In this document: positions 24,061-36,689 of the stretch, piece after piece
Numbering within the stretch: the stretch's first letter is position 1
How the letters are laid out: each line of letters opens with the position of its first letter
From: Anaeramoeba flamelloides
Lineage: Eukaryota > Metamonada > Anaeramoebidae
Length of the DNA: 64,000 nt
Reading direction: 5' to 3'
Assembly: GCA_027625915.1 (NCBI GenBank)
Contig: JANTQA010000047.1
Span: 14,570,001-14,634,000 of the forward strand
Translations under genes and position numbers: made by a program
The notes under the pieces: model-generated
The model's database searches: none
What the model saw: the letters and a program-made list of their open reading frames with translations, nothing else
What the model was told of the DNA's origin: nothing

Positions 24061-24063
24061 AAC
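22371..24063. other. Intergenic, no gene recognised
   Basis: A/T-rich spacer between the element fragment and the Spt6 3' end, with T runs (23910-23931) and a long A run (24029-24054) just past the Spt6 stop. The frame at 23309-23563 (-) has no recognisable motif. Confidence 0.5.
22836..22855. repeat. Perfect 9-bp-stem hairpin
   Basis: GGGTGATAT, two T residues, then ATATCACCC. It is a GC-richer island in an A/T-rich intergenic stretch. Function unknown. Confidence 0.5.
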
Positions 24064-27000
24064 TTAATTTTTTTTTGGTAATGGATGTTTAAATTGAGAC
24101 TCATCAATATCCTTTGAATCGTCACTTTTGATTGATTGCTTCAATTGCTTTGGGGATAACCCCCAATCCAAAGATGTCGCGCCTACTTGTTGCAAATTAT
24201 CTGGTGGTCTTTCATAACTTTCCATTCGAGGTTTAAAATTTTGATTTGAGTTATTGCTATTGCTGGTATTCTTATTATTAATCTTATTTAATTTTGACTC
24301 ATGCTCTTTTTTCATTTTTTTCAATTGTTGTGAATAATAAATTTTAAAAAATTTGATCAAATTTGATAATTTATTAAAGATTTTTTTTTGAAATCTATAT
24401 CCTTGTTGAGTTATTGATATTAATGAAGCGCTAGGCTTTTTAAAGGGCAAAAACCACAATTCAAATCTCCCACGGTATTTGTCTGATAGTATAAAATAAT
24501 AGGGGATTCTTTTCGGGTTTTTTTCTTTTTCTTGCTTCAACAAAATATGGATACTGCTGCGATCCATATTTTTAAAAATTTTGCTTTGTAATATTTTTTT
24601 CGCCAGGGCTGCCATTGGTGCTATATATAAGGAAATGATTTCATTTAAATCATTAAAACTTTGGTCTTTAATTTTTAAAATTCTTCCAAGCGAAATAGTA
24701 CTTGGCTTTTGTTCTTCAACAATATCGTGATGTAAAATCATGCTTTCAGCAAATTTCCAAGAAATTGTTAAATGATCTATACCCTTCAAACTTGGTCTAA
24801 ATACCACATCACCCTGTTTCCCCTTTTCAAGTTTCTCGATCGCATCCTGATGATTGATATTAAAAAAATTGGGATGTACGATAACTCTACTTATATACGC
24901 GGGCTCCTTTTTCATTGGCTCCAACCTTTTGATAAAGGATTCCATTTCCTGCTTTTTATCATAATAGCCATCTTGGTATGGCAGTATTGGCTGAATAAAG
25001 GTAGTGGCTGACTGGAGCTCAGTATCAATAATGGCCCTGGGCGAAACGTCTGATTCCTTGCAGCTAAGTTCTATAAGAAAGCGATCTTTATGCACATCCA
25101 AAATCTTACATTTTAATACAGTCCCGCGCTTGAGTATGATATCCTTATTTGATTTTGTTAACGAAAGTGTATCCTTTCGGAGAGTAATTGTTTGGTTCTC
25201 TGCATCTATATCCTCTTCGTCTATCATTTCGTCAGAAATGTTGATTTTGGAGATCATTCCAAAAATTTGATTCCGTACCCTTACCACAATTGTTCCCTTT
25301 TCTAAAATTTTTGTAATTGTGCAATCAAGAATTATCCCTGGTTGGAAAGCTTCTTCAGAAGATCCAACGATCCAATCAAAAACCACTTCCAAGCTAGGGT
25401 CCGAGTATCTTTCTCTATGATCATAAAATGGGAAAAAAATTTCTCTTTTGATCATTTCCATTATTGTTTCATAAGAATTTTCTTTTGTTGGCTGTTTCTC
25501 TACGGACTCATCATTTTCCTCCCCATTATTACTAACACCCTCATTCCTTTCAATTATTGATAATTCATGAGCAAAGCTTTTTAAATCTAATAAATTTATT
25601 AGATCTGGATTTTGTAATAATTTAATTAATTTTTTTCTGATTCTGATTAATTGCTTTTTCTCATCATTTCTATTTAAATAATTAAAATATTGGATTTTCC
25701 AATTTTTCTTTAATTCTGTTTCTGTTTCTGGTTCCGTTTCCGTTTCCATTTCCGTTTCCATTTCCGTTTCCGTTTCCATCCCCGTTTCCGTTTCAGTTTC
25801 CGTTTCAGTTTCCAATCCCGTTTCCATTGCAGTCACAGCTTCAATCCCATTTACAGTTTCTTTTGATGAAATGGTTTCATCAATTATTCTCATGGCAATG
25901 GCGTAATGCGAGGGATGAACCCGAGTTAAATCCAAAGGATTATGGGATCTGATAAATTTTAAAAAGCCAATACAATTATTATAAATATTTTCTCCAATAA
26001 CTTTACTTTTCAAAAAGGACTTTCGGGAACGTAAAATCCTATTTGAAGAAGATAGGATTTGCTTTGCCTTTCTTTTCCCTAACCCACAAACAAAGCTAAG
26101 TAAAATAGATTTATGTGGTTGGTTGGTAATCGTTTCAACATTAACTCCAACTTCGTTCACGATATCGATTAATACCCTATCAAAAGACCTCTTTAGCCTC
26201 TTTTTCGGAACAAAATGCTGAAGAGGATGTAATTTTAACCCTAATAAATGGAATTCGCTCTCTGAGCAAAGCCTACAGATCTCAACTAATGGATCCTGTA
26301 TCCTCCTTCCAATTGAAATTGCATATTTTAAACCATATGTTGTTTTTGGAAATTCCATTCTCGCAAATTGTGTATTCATATAAATTCTTGAGATTTTTGG
26401 ATCAATAAAAGTTACATGGATTTCTTTTGATTCCACCCGTTCAACCAAATTATGGAAATAATCATAAACCCTTCTACAAATCGGAAGATTACATCCAATT
26501 ACAATAACATCGGGCAATTTATCTTGTATAAATTTGTTTATTTTAATCAAATCGGATTGTTCCCTTTCTGATAATTCTTGTGGTATAAACCCAAATTGTA
26601 AATTGCAAATTGTTAAATGTTCTCCAACATTCCCATCCTTGTCAATCATTACACAATACAATGGATTATTTTCGTCAATTATACAGCAAGACATTACAGT
26701 GGAATAAGGTTGCTTTTTCTGATAAGGGATTATTGAAGAATATTGAAATGTAGAGGGCCGGAATGGACCCACCCGAACCATTTTTTCAAGTTCAACAGAT
26801 GCCTTTTCGGCAATCAACTCGATAGCTTCTTTTTCTAATTTGGCTCGTATTTCTTTTTCAAAATAAGGAAATAAATATTTTGTTAAAACATTATATAAAA
26901 TAATTCTTCGTTGGAAATTCCATTTTTTTGAAATTTTATCTTTCTTCTCACTTAAGTATAATGTTTCTAATTGATTTAAAATTACTTTATTTTTAAATTT

Positions 27001-28832
27001 TGAAATTTTTTTTAAAATCTTTTTGATTTTAAATTCATCATAATAATTTTCAAAATCTTCTTCTTCTTCTTCTTCTTCTTTTTCTTCTTCTACTTTTCCC
27101 TTTTCTTCTTCTCTTTTTTCTTCACCGTCAATATTATTTTTTTCATCATCATTTTCTTCGAGAATAAATTCATTTTGAATTTCAGTTTCAGATCTTATTT
27201 TTTCATTTTCAATAACTATTTCGTTTTTTTTCTCTTCATCTTTTTGAATTTCAATTTCTGATTTAGCTGTTTTTTCTTTGTTTTCATTGTCTTCATTTTC
27301 AACTTCTTTTTTTCCATCCTTTTGAATTTTATTTTCTTTATTTTCATTTTCATCGTTCTCATCATTTTCATCTTTTTCATTTTCATCCTTTTCGTTTTCA
27401 TTTCTTTCTGAAAAACGAATTGGTAAATCAAAAGTTACTTTCACTAATTTTTTTTTTTCAGCTTGCAATATTAAAATAAATTGTTCGTTTTTAAACCCTT
27501 GTATTGGCTTATCTTTAATATATTTAATCCCCGCAAAGGGGTGTGTGTAATCAATTTCCACTTCACCTAATTCTGTTGGTGTGACATTTATTCTAATAAA
27601 CTGAATGAAAAGTTCACGAATCGATTGTCTTACACTTGGCTCTGAAGCAATATTTTGTTCAATGATAGATCTTACTGTTAAAAAGATTTTATCCAGCGTG
27701 GGATACTGTTCTTCAAGATATTCCAAGCCATGGTTAACTGGATTATCAGTGGGGTTTTTTACATTATGTAATTTTTGATTCATTTCTAAATTTTCTCCAA
27801 ATTGCTGAGGTGTTAATCCAAACATTTTGATTAATTTGGAAAATTTCTCTATTTTGGACGAAAAATTTTTAAACCTTGGATTGAGAACATTTAATTTCTT
27901 TATTTGGACATTATAACATAAAAACATATCATCCAATTCTTCATTAGTTTGTAATTCCTCAATAAATTCAATTCGGCTATTTAGCATTTCAACCGTATTC
28001 TCATCTTTCTCATCTTTGGCCAATTCTAATTGATATTTTCTTGTATAAATGTATTTGATAATTTTTTTTCTTGTAGAAAACCGATCATAATGAAGTGACC
28101 AATAATAAATTGTCCAGATATCGGCATCATTAAAATAATTTTGATAATTAAATTTACAATACGTTTGAATAAAGGGCACTTCATATTTTTTAATACGAAA
28201 TAAGGATAAAATTTTCGAAATTGTTTCAATTTTTTCGTCATCTTCTTCTTCACAAAATGCATGATAAGCAATCCATTCGGCTTCGTCTAATAAATCATTT
28301 TGTGTATAAGTGCATTCATCGAATTTTGGAAATTTTAACTCTTCAAAATTATTGAATGGCTGGAAATACCTCCGTTGGATTTGGACTCTTTCAGGAATGT
28401 CTTTTTTTGTAATTAAATAATCTTGGATCGTTAAAAATCTTTGTTCCAGTTCTGTCGGATCAATTACTTTTTTATACATACTTAAGAGCTTCCTCTCTTC
28501 TGGGTCATTAATTTCTATTAACAATTCCTTTTCATAATTCGTAGTATTTTTTTCAATCTCTTTTTCCATTTCCTTTTCCATTTGAATCTCCTTTTCTTTA
28601 TCCTTCTCTTTTTCTTCCTCGGCCTCCTTTATTTCTTCCTCTTCATCTTCTTGATTAGTTCCAAATATTTGATAAACTTCAAATTGTTGGTCTTTATTTA
28701 AGTTTGACAAAGTTTGGAAATTATGTGTTTTATATCTTGATTTGCTTGATCTATTTGCTTGATTTGCTTTCCGTTTTAGTAATGTACGAAGAGATACATT
28801 CTTCTCATTTACAATAAATGATTGAATATCAT
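24064..28832 (-). CDS. SPT6: Transcription elongation factor Spt6 (first exon not found)
   Basis: Histone chaperone and elongation factor that travels with RNA polymerase II in the nucleus. The large 3' exon encodes about 1,588 aa after an acceptor (ACAG before 28832). Its first residues, DDIQSFIVNEK, match the Spt6 DDFIV-type motif near the N terminus, so an upstream acidic exon must exist; it was not located. There is no in-frame ATG near the start: the frame is open through a TTG at 28710. Domains in order: acidic N-terminal region; HTH/YqgF-like core (DVIVIGCNLPICRR, about 770); helix-hairpin-helix (KSILLSFVCGLGKRKAKQIL, about 905); S1 RNA-binding fold (PGIILDCTITKI, about 1160); tandem SH2 (VIVHPNFFNINHQDA to the end, from about 1315). 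Charged inserts (about 470-610) and a Glu-Thr/Met-Glu-Thr repeat (about 1000-1040) interrupt the core. Confidence 0.93.
25730..25835 (-). repeat. 6-bp coding repeat (ETETE/METE tract) in Spt6
   Basis: Tandem TTTCCG/TTTCCA-type hexamers (plus strand) encode alternating Glu-Thr and Met-Glu, inserted between the helix-hairpin-helix and S1 domains. Likely a slippage-expanded linker. Confidence 0.8.
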
Positions 28833-31800
28833 CTGTTATTCAATAGTATTTTGTTTTTTATTTTTTTATTTTTTTCATTTTTGGTTGTGAAATAAAAAAT
28901 TAAAAAGAAAATCAGTTTTTAAAATCAATTAATCTTTTAAGTTTTCATTTTTTTTTTGATTTTTTTTGATTTATTTAGGTAATATTTGGTGTTTTTTTGA
29001 AAAAATAACTCAATAAAGATACATGGAACTAAGTATTACTGTAAATCTAAATTTTGAATATTTATATGATAAATTCTTTTTGATAGAGAAAGATAAAATA
29101 GAGATTCAAAAAAAAAAAACATAATAAAAATCAAATGCAAAATGATCTTTATTATTTAATATTTTATTTATTTTTCTTCTTCTTGTTTTTTTTATTTTGG
29201 AAATTATTAATAAGATTTATTTTTTTATTTCTTGAAAAAGGGGGGTAAATTTAGAAAAATTATTAAAGCTTTTCTTAATTTTTAAGATCTGAAAAGCTTG
29301 AATATTAAAACAATTTTTTATTATTTTTTTTCCATTTTTTCCCTGGTTGAATTTTTTATATTTGAAAAGAAGAGTTACAAAGGAAAAAGATCAAGTGGTT
29401 ACTTGTTAATACTGAGATACTGAAACATTACAATAGGGGTAACTGGAAAATAAAAAAAGAAAAAGCAAAGGAAAAAAATACCAAAGTTTTAAAGCAATAA
29501 AGTCAAAAAAAAAAAAAGAAATGACAACAATTAAATAATCTACTTCCCAAACGAGCATTCATGATCAATTATCAAATTATTATATAAACCAAAATTATCA
29601 TAGCTATGATTTCGGGTGTTCTTAATTAAACAATAGCATTGTGTTTTTTTTTTTCATTTTTTATCAATTTCTTATTATAAACCCTTTTTGTTTTTTTTTG
29701 TTTTTTCTTTTTTCTTAATCCCTTACTCTTTTTAATTTTTTGCTTTTGCTTTTTCAACCATAAAAATGTTTTGGTTCTCCCTTTTCAATTGAATAATAGT
29801 GAACTCTATGATTTTTTGCTTAATTTCATTTTAAGGAAAAATAAGTAAATTGCCATTTGGTGTGTAATTTGCACTTTTTCAATAATAATAAAAACATTTT
29901 TTTTTCATTTCCTTTTTTTAATGATATTATATGTAATATTAGACAATTTACATATTTTTTTTTGAGTAAATTATTTTTCAAGATTTATCTTCAAATTAGA
30001 AATTAATTTAATTTATCAAGAGTTAGACCCTTATTAAGTATGTTTAAAGTTTAAAATTTATGATCATTCAAAATTTTGATTTCTGTGATTTCTTCGATTT
30101 TCAAAATTATAAAAATTTTAAAGAAAAAGGTAAAATTCTATTTTATAATTTTTAAAAAAAATTTGAGTAACTTTATAATAATATTTTGTAATATCAGAAT
30201 TGATTTTAAATAATTTTATTATCTAATAACCTTTTAACGTTTTTGAAAATTAACTAACAAATAAAATTTATTTTTAAAAAGTGTCGTGTTTTTTATTGCA
30301 AAATTTACATTCAGCACTTTGAGATACTTTTCAAAATTTCCCCTATTTTGGGTTTTAAAAACAAATTTGAAGGAATTAAAGAGTCTTTATCAAACTTTTG
30401 TTTTTTATCTTCTTGATCTTTTAAGAAATTCATCAAGAAAATTTCAATTTCCTTTTTCAGAATTAACATCGCTCTCATAAACAGGTAAATGTTTATGCAA
30501 CGTTTGAAAATTTGGCTCTTTGATAGGAAATTCAAAGTTATATTGCTAAAACAATTATATACAAAAAGTAAAAAATTACATTTTTTGATTATTTTTGATG
30601 AAAATTCTTTTTTTCAATTAAAATCTTTTCTCTCAAATCCAAAAATTAAGTAAAAATTCCAAAAAAAAACAAACAAAGAATTATGGATGGGAAATAAACC
30701 AAACTGGAAAAGATAAACAAAGATGGGGAATCTTAATTAAAAATAACTTTAAACACTTTAATACAGTTGATTATTAAACAGCAAATATTAAAATTGTCAT
30801 TAGGAACAGATCAAGGTGTAAATACTTTAATTTTTAAAAATAAACGTTTTTTCTTGGAAGTGGTGTACTTTATATTATTCCTTTAAAAAGTTAATTCCCA
30901 AACACAAAGATGATTTATGAATCCATGATGAAGAAAATAATTAATAACGTTGTTTTTTTTGTTTGAATTAGCAAAAGATTTAAGTTATGGAAATGGAAAT
31001 GATGTTAACAGTAAACAGAAACCAGCCCCCACATAATACAAGATGCCCTTGTTATTATTATTGGGAACCTTTAAAAAGGAATTCTGGTACTACATTAATT
31101 GTGAAATAAATATGATATACATATTTTTGCAAAGAATATTTAACTCATGTTTTTTTTTGAAAATCCAATTTATTGGAAAAAAAAGAAATTTGAGAAAAAA
31201 ATTTTTTTCTTTAATTGAGACTTTTTATCATTGTTTATATTCGTTAATATGTTTATTAGGGGTTTATATAGTTGATAGGTGGTGATATTTTTAGAATTGT
31301 GGTATAGGTATTTTTTTTCAAAATGCGACTATCGTTTCCTGAATGACATATATTGGATTGAATTCATCCACATCATATAAACTGAGAGATTTTGTTTTCT
31401 AACATTTTTGTATTTTTATTTGTTAACTTTTTTTTTTGGACTCGAATTTATTTTTAAATTTAAGAAACTATTTTAATATCAAACAAAATATTAACTTTTC
31501 CTTTGATACCTTTTAAACAATTAAAGGAAAGCAAATGAAAATTTTTTTCAATTTATTTTTCAAATTATACTACTAAATTCAATATAATATAAAAAATATT
31601 TTGAGTTCAATTTCCATTTTAATAAATTTGTAGAACGCAATTTTTTAAACATTTCATTTCAAGGAACATTTCAAAAATCAACATTTTTACAAAATTTCTT
31701 GACATTTATCTCATTCAAATTCTTAATTTAAATCAAGTTGAAATAATTTTAAAACTCGAGATTTTAAAACATTCAAAACATTTTTTGAATTTATTGGGAG

Positions 31801-32154
31801 TAAATAATATTTTTAATAGATTTTTTAGAGCTTGAACTATGTAGACCAATAATATAATTTAACTCAATAACAAAAAACTTTAATTATAGAAGAACATAAT
31901 ATAGAATAACCCCTCGAGTTTTTCAAATGATACAACTATTTTAAATAAGTGAATATTATTTTTTTATTTTGAATTAAAACTTTATTCAAAAAATATTAAA
32001 TTTTAAATAAGTGATGATTGTTTTCCATAAAAATTATTTTTTCTGACTTTTTAATTTTAATAAAAGGAAATAAATAAAATTTTGAAGGTGGGTAGATATT
32101 TAGAGAAATAAGAAATGCAATTTTAAAATTTATAGTCCTCACATATTTAAAACG
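28833..32154. other. Long gap upstream of the Spt6 exon
   Basis: Should contain the missing Spt6 first exon(s), but no Asp/Glu-rich frame with a start and donor could be assigned. Short frames (30286-30535, 31043-31285) have no recognisable motif. A conserved block sits at 29342-29400. Confidence 0.4.
29342..29400 (+). repeat. Block shared with the window's right edge (63942-64000)
   Basis: GAAGAGTTACAAA followed by AAAGATCAAGTGGTT is conserved (30 of 32 nt), with weaker similarity upstream (GGTTGA/AGTTGA, ATAT). Both copies lie upstream of a minus-strand exon (Spt6, RasGEF). Could be a repeat, an intronic or promoter element, or an RNA gene part. Confidence 0.6.
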
Positions 32155-32226
32155 TTTTTTTTTTTATTATTATTATTTAAGGGAGTGGTTATTAACCCCT
32201 CTTATTTGCCAAAACTTTATTTTTTT
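32155..32226 (-). mobile_element. 3'-end remnant of an older LINE, opposite orientation
   Basis: TTATTTAAGGGAGTGGTTAT reads like the inverted 3' end of the LINE at 36690 (TTATTTAAGGGAGGAGTTAT) more than that of the young copies. The young LINE at 32227 is inserted next to it. Confidence 0.55.
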
Positions 32227-33787
32227 GTCCCACTTAATTATCGGCCCATTTCAATAAACAAAACACTCCCAAGATTTTTTCTTAAATTATTATATGCTGG
32301 GATACAAGATTCTTGGGACATAGTATCAAAAAAACAATTTGGATTTAAGAAAAAATTAGATACACGGATTGCTGTTTTGAATTTATTATATAAATATAAA
32401 AAAATTATAGAAAAAACAAAGAAAAAAGAATATATATATAGTTACAATTGATATTCAAAAATGTTTTGACTCTATTCATCATTCATTAATTTATCACTCA
32501 ATTAAAAAATTTATCAAAAATGAAATTTTAAAAATGTTTCTACTTGCTTATTACTCAAAGGAAGGAATAGGTGTTTACCAAGGAGATCCATTATCTCCTC
32601 TATTATTTGGTTTTATTTCTCATTTTCTTTTTAGAAAAAATCAATCCACTAGCAATACACATTCAGATGTTTGCTGATGATTTGATATTAATAATGAAAG
32701 GATCAATGATTGAAATAAATTATCAATTACAAAAAATATATAAAATAATAAAAGATTTTGGAATGAATCCAAATGATGATAAAACAAAAAAAACCCTAAT
32801 ACCAAAAGAAATTTTATATCTTGATATTTGGTTAGACAAAAAAACTCATCTAAAATTTAACTTTGAAAAGGTCAATAATAATTTTGAAAAAGTCCTCCAT
32901 ATTTTTAAAGAAAGGAATTTTTCTAATGGGTTAAAAATTCAATTCTTTAAAGCCGTTTTACATAGTCAACTATTATATGGGTTGGAGATATTTGACTTTA
33001 CAGAATCTGATTTCAAAAAAATTGATATTTGGATTAATAAGAAAATCACAGAATCGCTATTAATAAATCCACATTACCCAAGACTTATCTATAAAACTGA
33101 AGCAAAAATTGATTTGGCAAGAATCACAATTTACAAAAGAAAATTCAAATTAATTCAAAAATTAAAAATTTTGGGATTTGATAAATTAATAAATCTTCTC
33201 CACTTCAGAGAAAAAGAAACAGAAAACATTAATTGGAAAGCTCGAAATTTAAAAAGAATTAGAATCTGAACTCGAAGTTTACAGAATTAATCAATTAAAA
33301 AATAGTCCAAGTTGGAAAGTACAAAATTATTTGAAAATAATTTTGATACAGGGAAATATTAACAAACAGCAAAAATATTTAAAATGGAAGGGTGCAACTT
33401 CTATTCTAAAGTTAAGAAATTATACAAATTATCTTAATAGATATTCTTATTTTATGAATGAAAATAAATCACAATTTTGTCAATTGTGTAAAATAAATAA
33501 AGATTTGGATATCATTGAAGATTTGGATCATTTTCTCTGGAACTGCCCAGCCTATGAAAATAATCGTAAAATCTGGATTTCTGAATTAGAAAAAAACAAT
33601 TTTTCACTTATTTTAAATAATAATAATATTTATAATATTATTAATAAACAAGATTCAATATCTTTATTAGCTTTAGTAGATAATAAGACTATGTTTGAAT
33701 CTATTATACGATTTCTAAATTCAAGTTTAGGAATTCGGGCAAACAAGAGGAATTCTAAACTCCTCCTTTAAATTACAATAAAAAAAA
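32227..33787 (+). mobile_element. Young 5'-truncated LINE (non-LTR retrotransposon), copy 1
   Basis: Flanked by a perfect 16-bp target-site duplication, AAAACTTTATTTTTTT, at 32211-32226 and 33788-33803, and ending in an A-rich tail. It encodes the later part of a reverse transcriptase: NYRPISINKTL, VYQGDPLSPLLFGF, the catalytic QMFADDLILI, then a thumb/connection region and a C-terminal zinc motif (CQLC ... HFLWNC). The frame is interrupted at least twice, around 32440 and 32625, and again near 33265, so this copy is inactive. It starts inside the RT domain; endonuclease and N terminus are missing. Over the C-terminal ~146 aa it differs from the 53.8-kb copy by only three residues. Confidence 0.9.
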
Positions 33788-33803
33788 AAAACTTTATTTT
33801 TTT

Positions 33804-34874
33804 AAAAGCATTTTAATTTTATCAATATATATATATATTAAGTTTAAAAGGGTTCCTCTTTTTTTCAAAGAGCTGTAGAAAAGATTGTTTTTTTCGCTCA
33901 TTAGATCAAAGTAAAGTATCAAATTGTGAAAGAAGAGAAAAGCTTTTGAATTTTGTAAGTGGAATTTAAATCCCTATTATGATCTACAAAATCAACAGCT
34001 GTCGATTTTTTTTTGTATTTATTTTTTTGTAATTCACTTGTTTTTGAAAAATTTTTGAATTGAATATTTTTTTTTTTGTGTTGAATATAGTCAACAAAGG
34101 ATTACTTCAATAATAACTTGTTTCAATCTAAAAAAAAAAAAATGTTAAAAAAATCACCAAGAATTTTCTTTTCTAACCATAAGAGTGCTTTAAAGCAGTA
34201 CTAGTCGTACTATTTATTGAAAAATAAATGGAATAAAATTTAACATTCAACTTTCCAAAAAAAGCTGGTTATAAATCAGGGAAAATTTCAAATTTTTTCA
34301 ATCCGTAAATAAGTTTAGATTATTAATTTTCTCTTTATAATTGAGTAGACTTTATAGATTTATTTTAAATCATGTAATATTTCAAATTTTTAATACTTAA
34401 AAGAAACTTAAATTATTCATTTAACTTTCAGAATTGGGTATTTTGATTGTTTATTTTAAATTCTTGGGTTTTACTTTTTTTGGAAAGCTGAATGAAAATT
34501 TTGATCTTTTTATTTTGTGATTACCAATAGAATTACAAAAACAATTCAATTTTTGATAACATTTTTTTACATTGCTTGAAATTAAACCTCTTGAAATTTT
34601 GTGAATAGTTAAACATAGAGTTGGTTGTTGTTATTTTGCATACAAATCTGAAATTTTTGCTTTGTCCAAATAGAAAAATAAAAAAATTATTTGTTTGAAA
34701 AGTCTTTGCTGAATTTCTTTTGGACTGTTACCCCATTTTTAAGAGACAAAAAGGTTTTAAGCTGAAAGTTTGTCATTTGAAAATTTGAATACAAGTAGAA
34801 GGTTTTCTAAAATATCTTATGCACTATCACTTTTACTCATAATTTCAGATTTACTGTTTATGTGAACAACTTAC
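33804..34874. other. Gap with a dispersed repeat; may hold the 3' exon of the Lys/His-rich gene
   Basis: About 34390-34580 resembles 15930-16060 (TTTGGAAAGCTGAA.GAAAATTTTG, ACCAATAG) and, inverted, 14935-14990. Several possible acceptors on the minus strand (about 34752, 34716, 34657) could begin the last exon of the neighbouring gene; none can be chosen from sequence alone. Confidence 0.45.
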
Positions 34875-35495
34875 GTGTCTTGTTTTTTGAATGAGGGTTT
34901 ATTGCCTTGGATGATTGCAAAGAAGGAAAGGAAAAAATTTAAAAAGAGAAAAATTACCTTCAGAACTGGAAAGATCGTCAAGAGTTGATTTGTTTTTTTC
35001 TTCTTGATCGTTCTCCTCATCAAGTACATTTCCAAAAAGTCCTTTTTCAATTTTTTTACGTTGTTTGTCGGTGCTCTTTTTTTTCTTCTTTTTTTTTGAC
35101 TTTTTTGTGCTTTTGTGTTTATATTTATCCTTGTACTTATGCTTGTGCTTGTGCTTGTATTTGTGTTTGTGCTTGTGTTTTAATTTTTTTGAGTTGACTT
35201 TCCTTTTCTTTGAGATACGTTTCAGTTTTTTTTGTGAACGTAATTCATCTGATTCACCTAAAGTTACATTTCAATTTTTTTTTAGAAACGGTTTAAAGTG
35301 TTAAATAAATAAACCCAACTCATTTGCTTTTGGTGTTTGGAGAAATTACAAGAAAAAAAAATTCATTCAAGTTTGAATGATTTAAAAATTTGAAATCATA
35401 CTTGAAATATTAAAAGGTGAAGGTGGCGACACATTGACTTGGAAATCAGAATCACTGTCAGAACTACTTAATGCTATATTTCGTTTCCGAGACAT
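34875..35495 (-). CDS. Lys/His-rich basic protein, multi-exon, 3' end unresolved
   Basis: Not recognised as a known family. Exon 1 (35495-35402) encodes MSRKRNIALSSSDSDSDFQ and on to FNIS; the donor GTATGA and acceptor CTTTAG keep the frame into exon 2 (35258-34959), giving SESDELRSQKKLKR, a striking Lys-His/Lys-Tyr alternation of about 20 residues (HKHKHKYKHKHKHKYK), a poly-Lys stretch, then KGLFGNVLDEENDQEEKN and STLDDLSSSE. After donor GTAATT a 31-nt exon 3 (34905-34875) is possible: 53-nt intron, frame kept, and a strong GTAAGT donor. If exon 2 is not spliced, the frame instead ends at a TAA near 34900. Acidic-Ser start and basic core suggest a nuclear protein. The consistent phases and balanced composition argue for a real gene; function is unknown. 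Confidence 0.65.
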
Positions 35496-36689
35496 TAAAT
35501 CATTAATGATTATAAATAAATAAAAAAAGGAAAAAAATGATTCTTGAAAGTTTGGAGGAATTCAATTATTTCATCTTGAAATGAATAATAAAAATTTTCT
35601 AAGGTATCCACTAGGAACTATGATCTTGTTCTTTGGTAATACTCTTATTACTCTGTAGATCCTAACTTATGTTAAATTCTCAGGATATTTGTTTTTTTAC
35701 TTTAATAATCAGAATTCTGTTTTCTTTTTGAAGGAGTGAAACTTTTTCTTGACAGCCCAACACTTTGCCCTTATTAACACAAATACCGTTATTTGTATTC
35801 TTTTTTCCACTTAATTCTTGAGAATATATGTTTTCATTAATCATTCAAGTGATATGTTTTTCAATTAAGCGATTTTTTTAATATAATGTGTGAGATTTTA
35901 TAGGTGATTATCAAGAAAAAATTGTTATGTTGGTGAGGTTATTATTATAAATTCAAAAAAACTCAAAGATCAAAATTTGAGAAATAACTTGAAATTTCAC
36001 TTTCTGGAAAAAAATTGCCAAATCGGTTTTAATTTAAAAATAGCGGCAAAATGTAAGTATTTTCAAATCTGTTTTTAATTTATTGTTTTTACTTCATTAC
36101 AAAACAAAACCAATTTCAAAAAATTAGATTGATTATTAGAATTAAAAATGGAATTCAAAACATCCATTTAATACAAAAATTCAACAATCCCAATTTTGAA
36201 TTTAATAAATATGAGATTTCATTGTAAACATTCGCGAAATTGACCTATTTGATTTTTTTTTTTGATATGCTTTTTCCATTTTGATGAAATTGTTCTCAAG
36301 ATTTTAACAACAAGCATATCCCTGTTTGAAGAATTTCAGATTCAGGTATCTTTATTTATCATTGAAAAAAATAAAAATAAAAATGAATATTTTAAAAATT
36401 TTATCTTTTTATAGGCCTTTTACAATTTACAAAGAATTGATAATTTATTTCCAGAATGTTGATGAGAAATTTATGTAATCCTTTTCTTAGCAGAATGAAT
36501 CAAAAAATTCTCTAATAATTACACATAAATCCAAATCTAATTTAATAACAAATTAAAATCTGATTTTTTGGTATAGATTATTTCTTGATCTAGATAAAAA
36601 ATGTTGTGTTTTGAAAAAAATATAAAAATAAAAAAAATGAAAAAAGTTAATAAGGTAATCAAAAAAAAAAAAAAACTATGGACTTTTTA
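35496..36689. other. Intergenic, no gene recognised
   Basis: A/T-rich spacer between the Lys/His-rich gene start and the old LINE. No frame with recognisable motifs on either strand. Confidence 0.5.

Noticed and set aside
29371-29450. A-box-like GATCAAGTGGTTA suggesting a tRNA
   Set aside because: No T-loop (GGTTCRA) downstream and no cloverleaf; kept only as a shared block.
32155-32230. Twin-priming 5' inversion of the young LINE
   Set aside because: The inverted piece lies outside the target duplication and resembles the older LINE subfamily, so insertion beside an old remnant explains it better.
34985-35304. Cys/Phe-rich frames on the plus strand
   Set aside because: Antisense of the Lys/His-rich exon on the minus strand, whose phases and splice sites are consistent.
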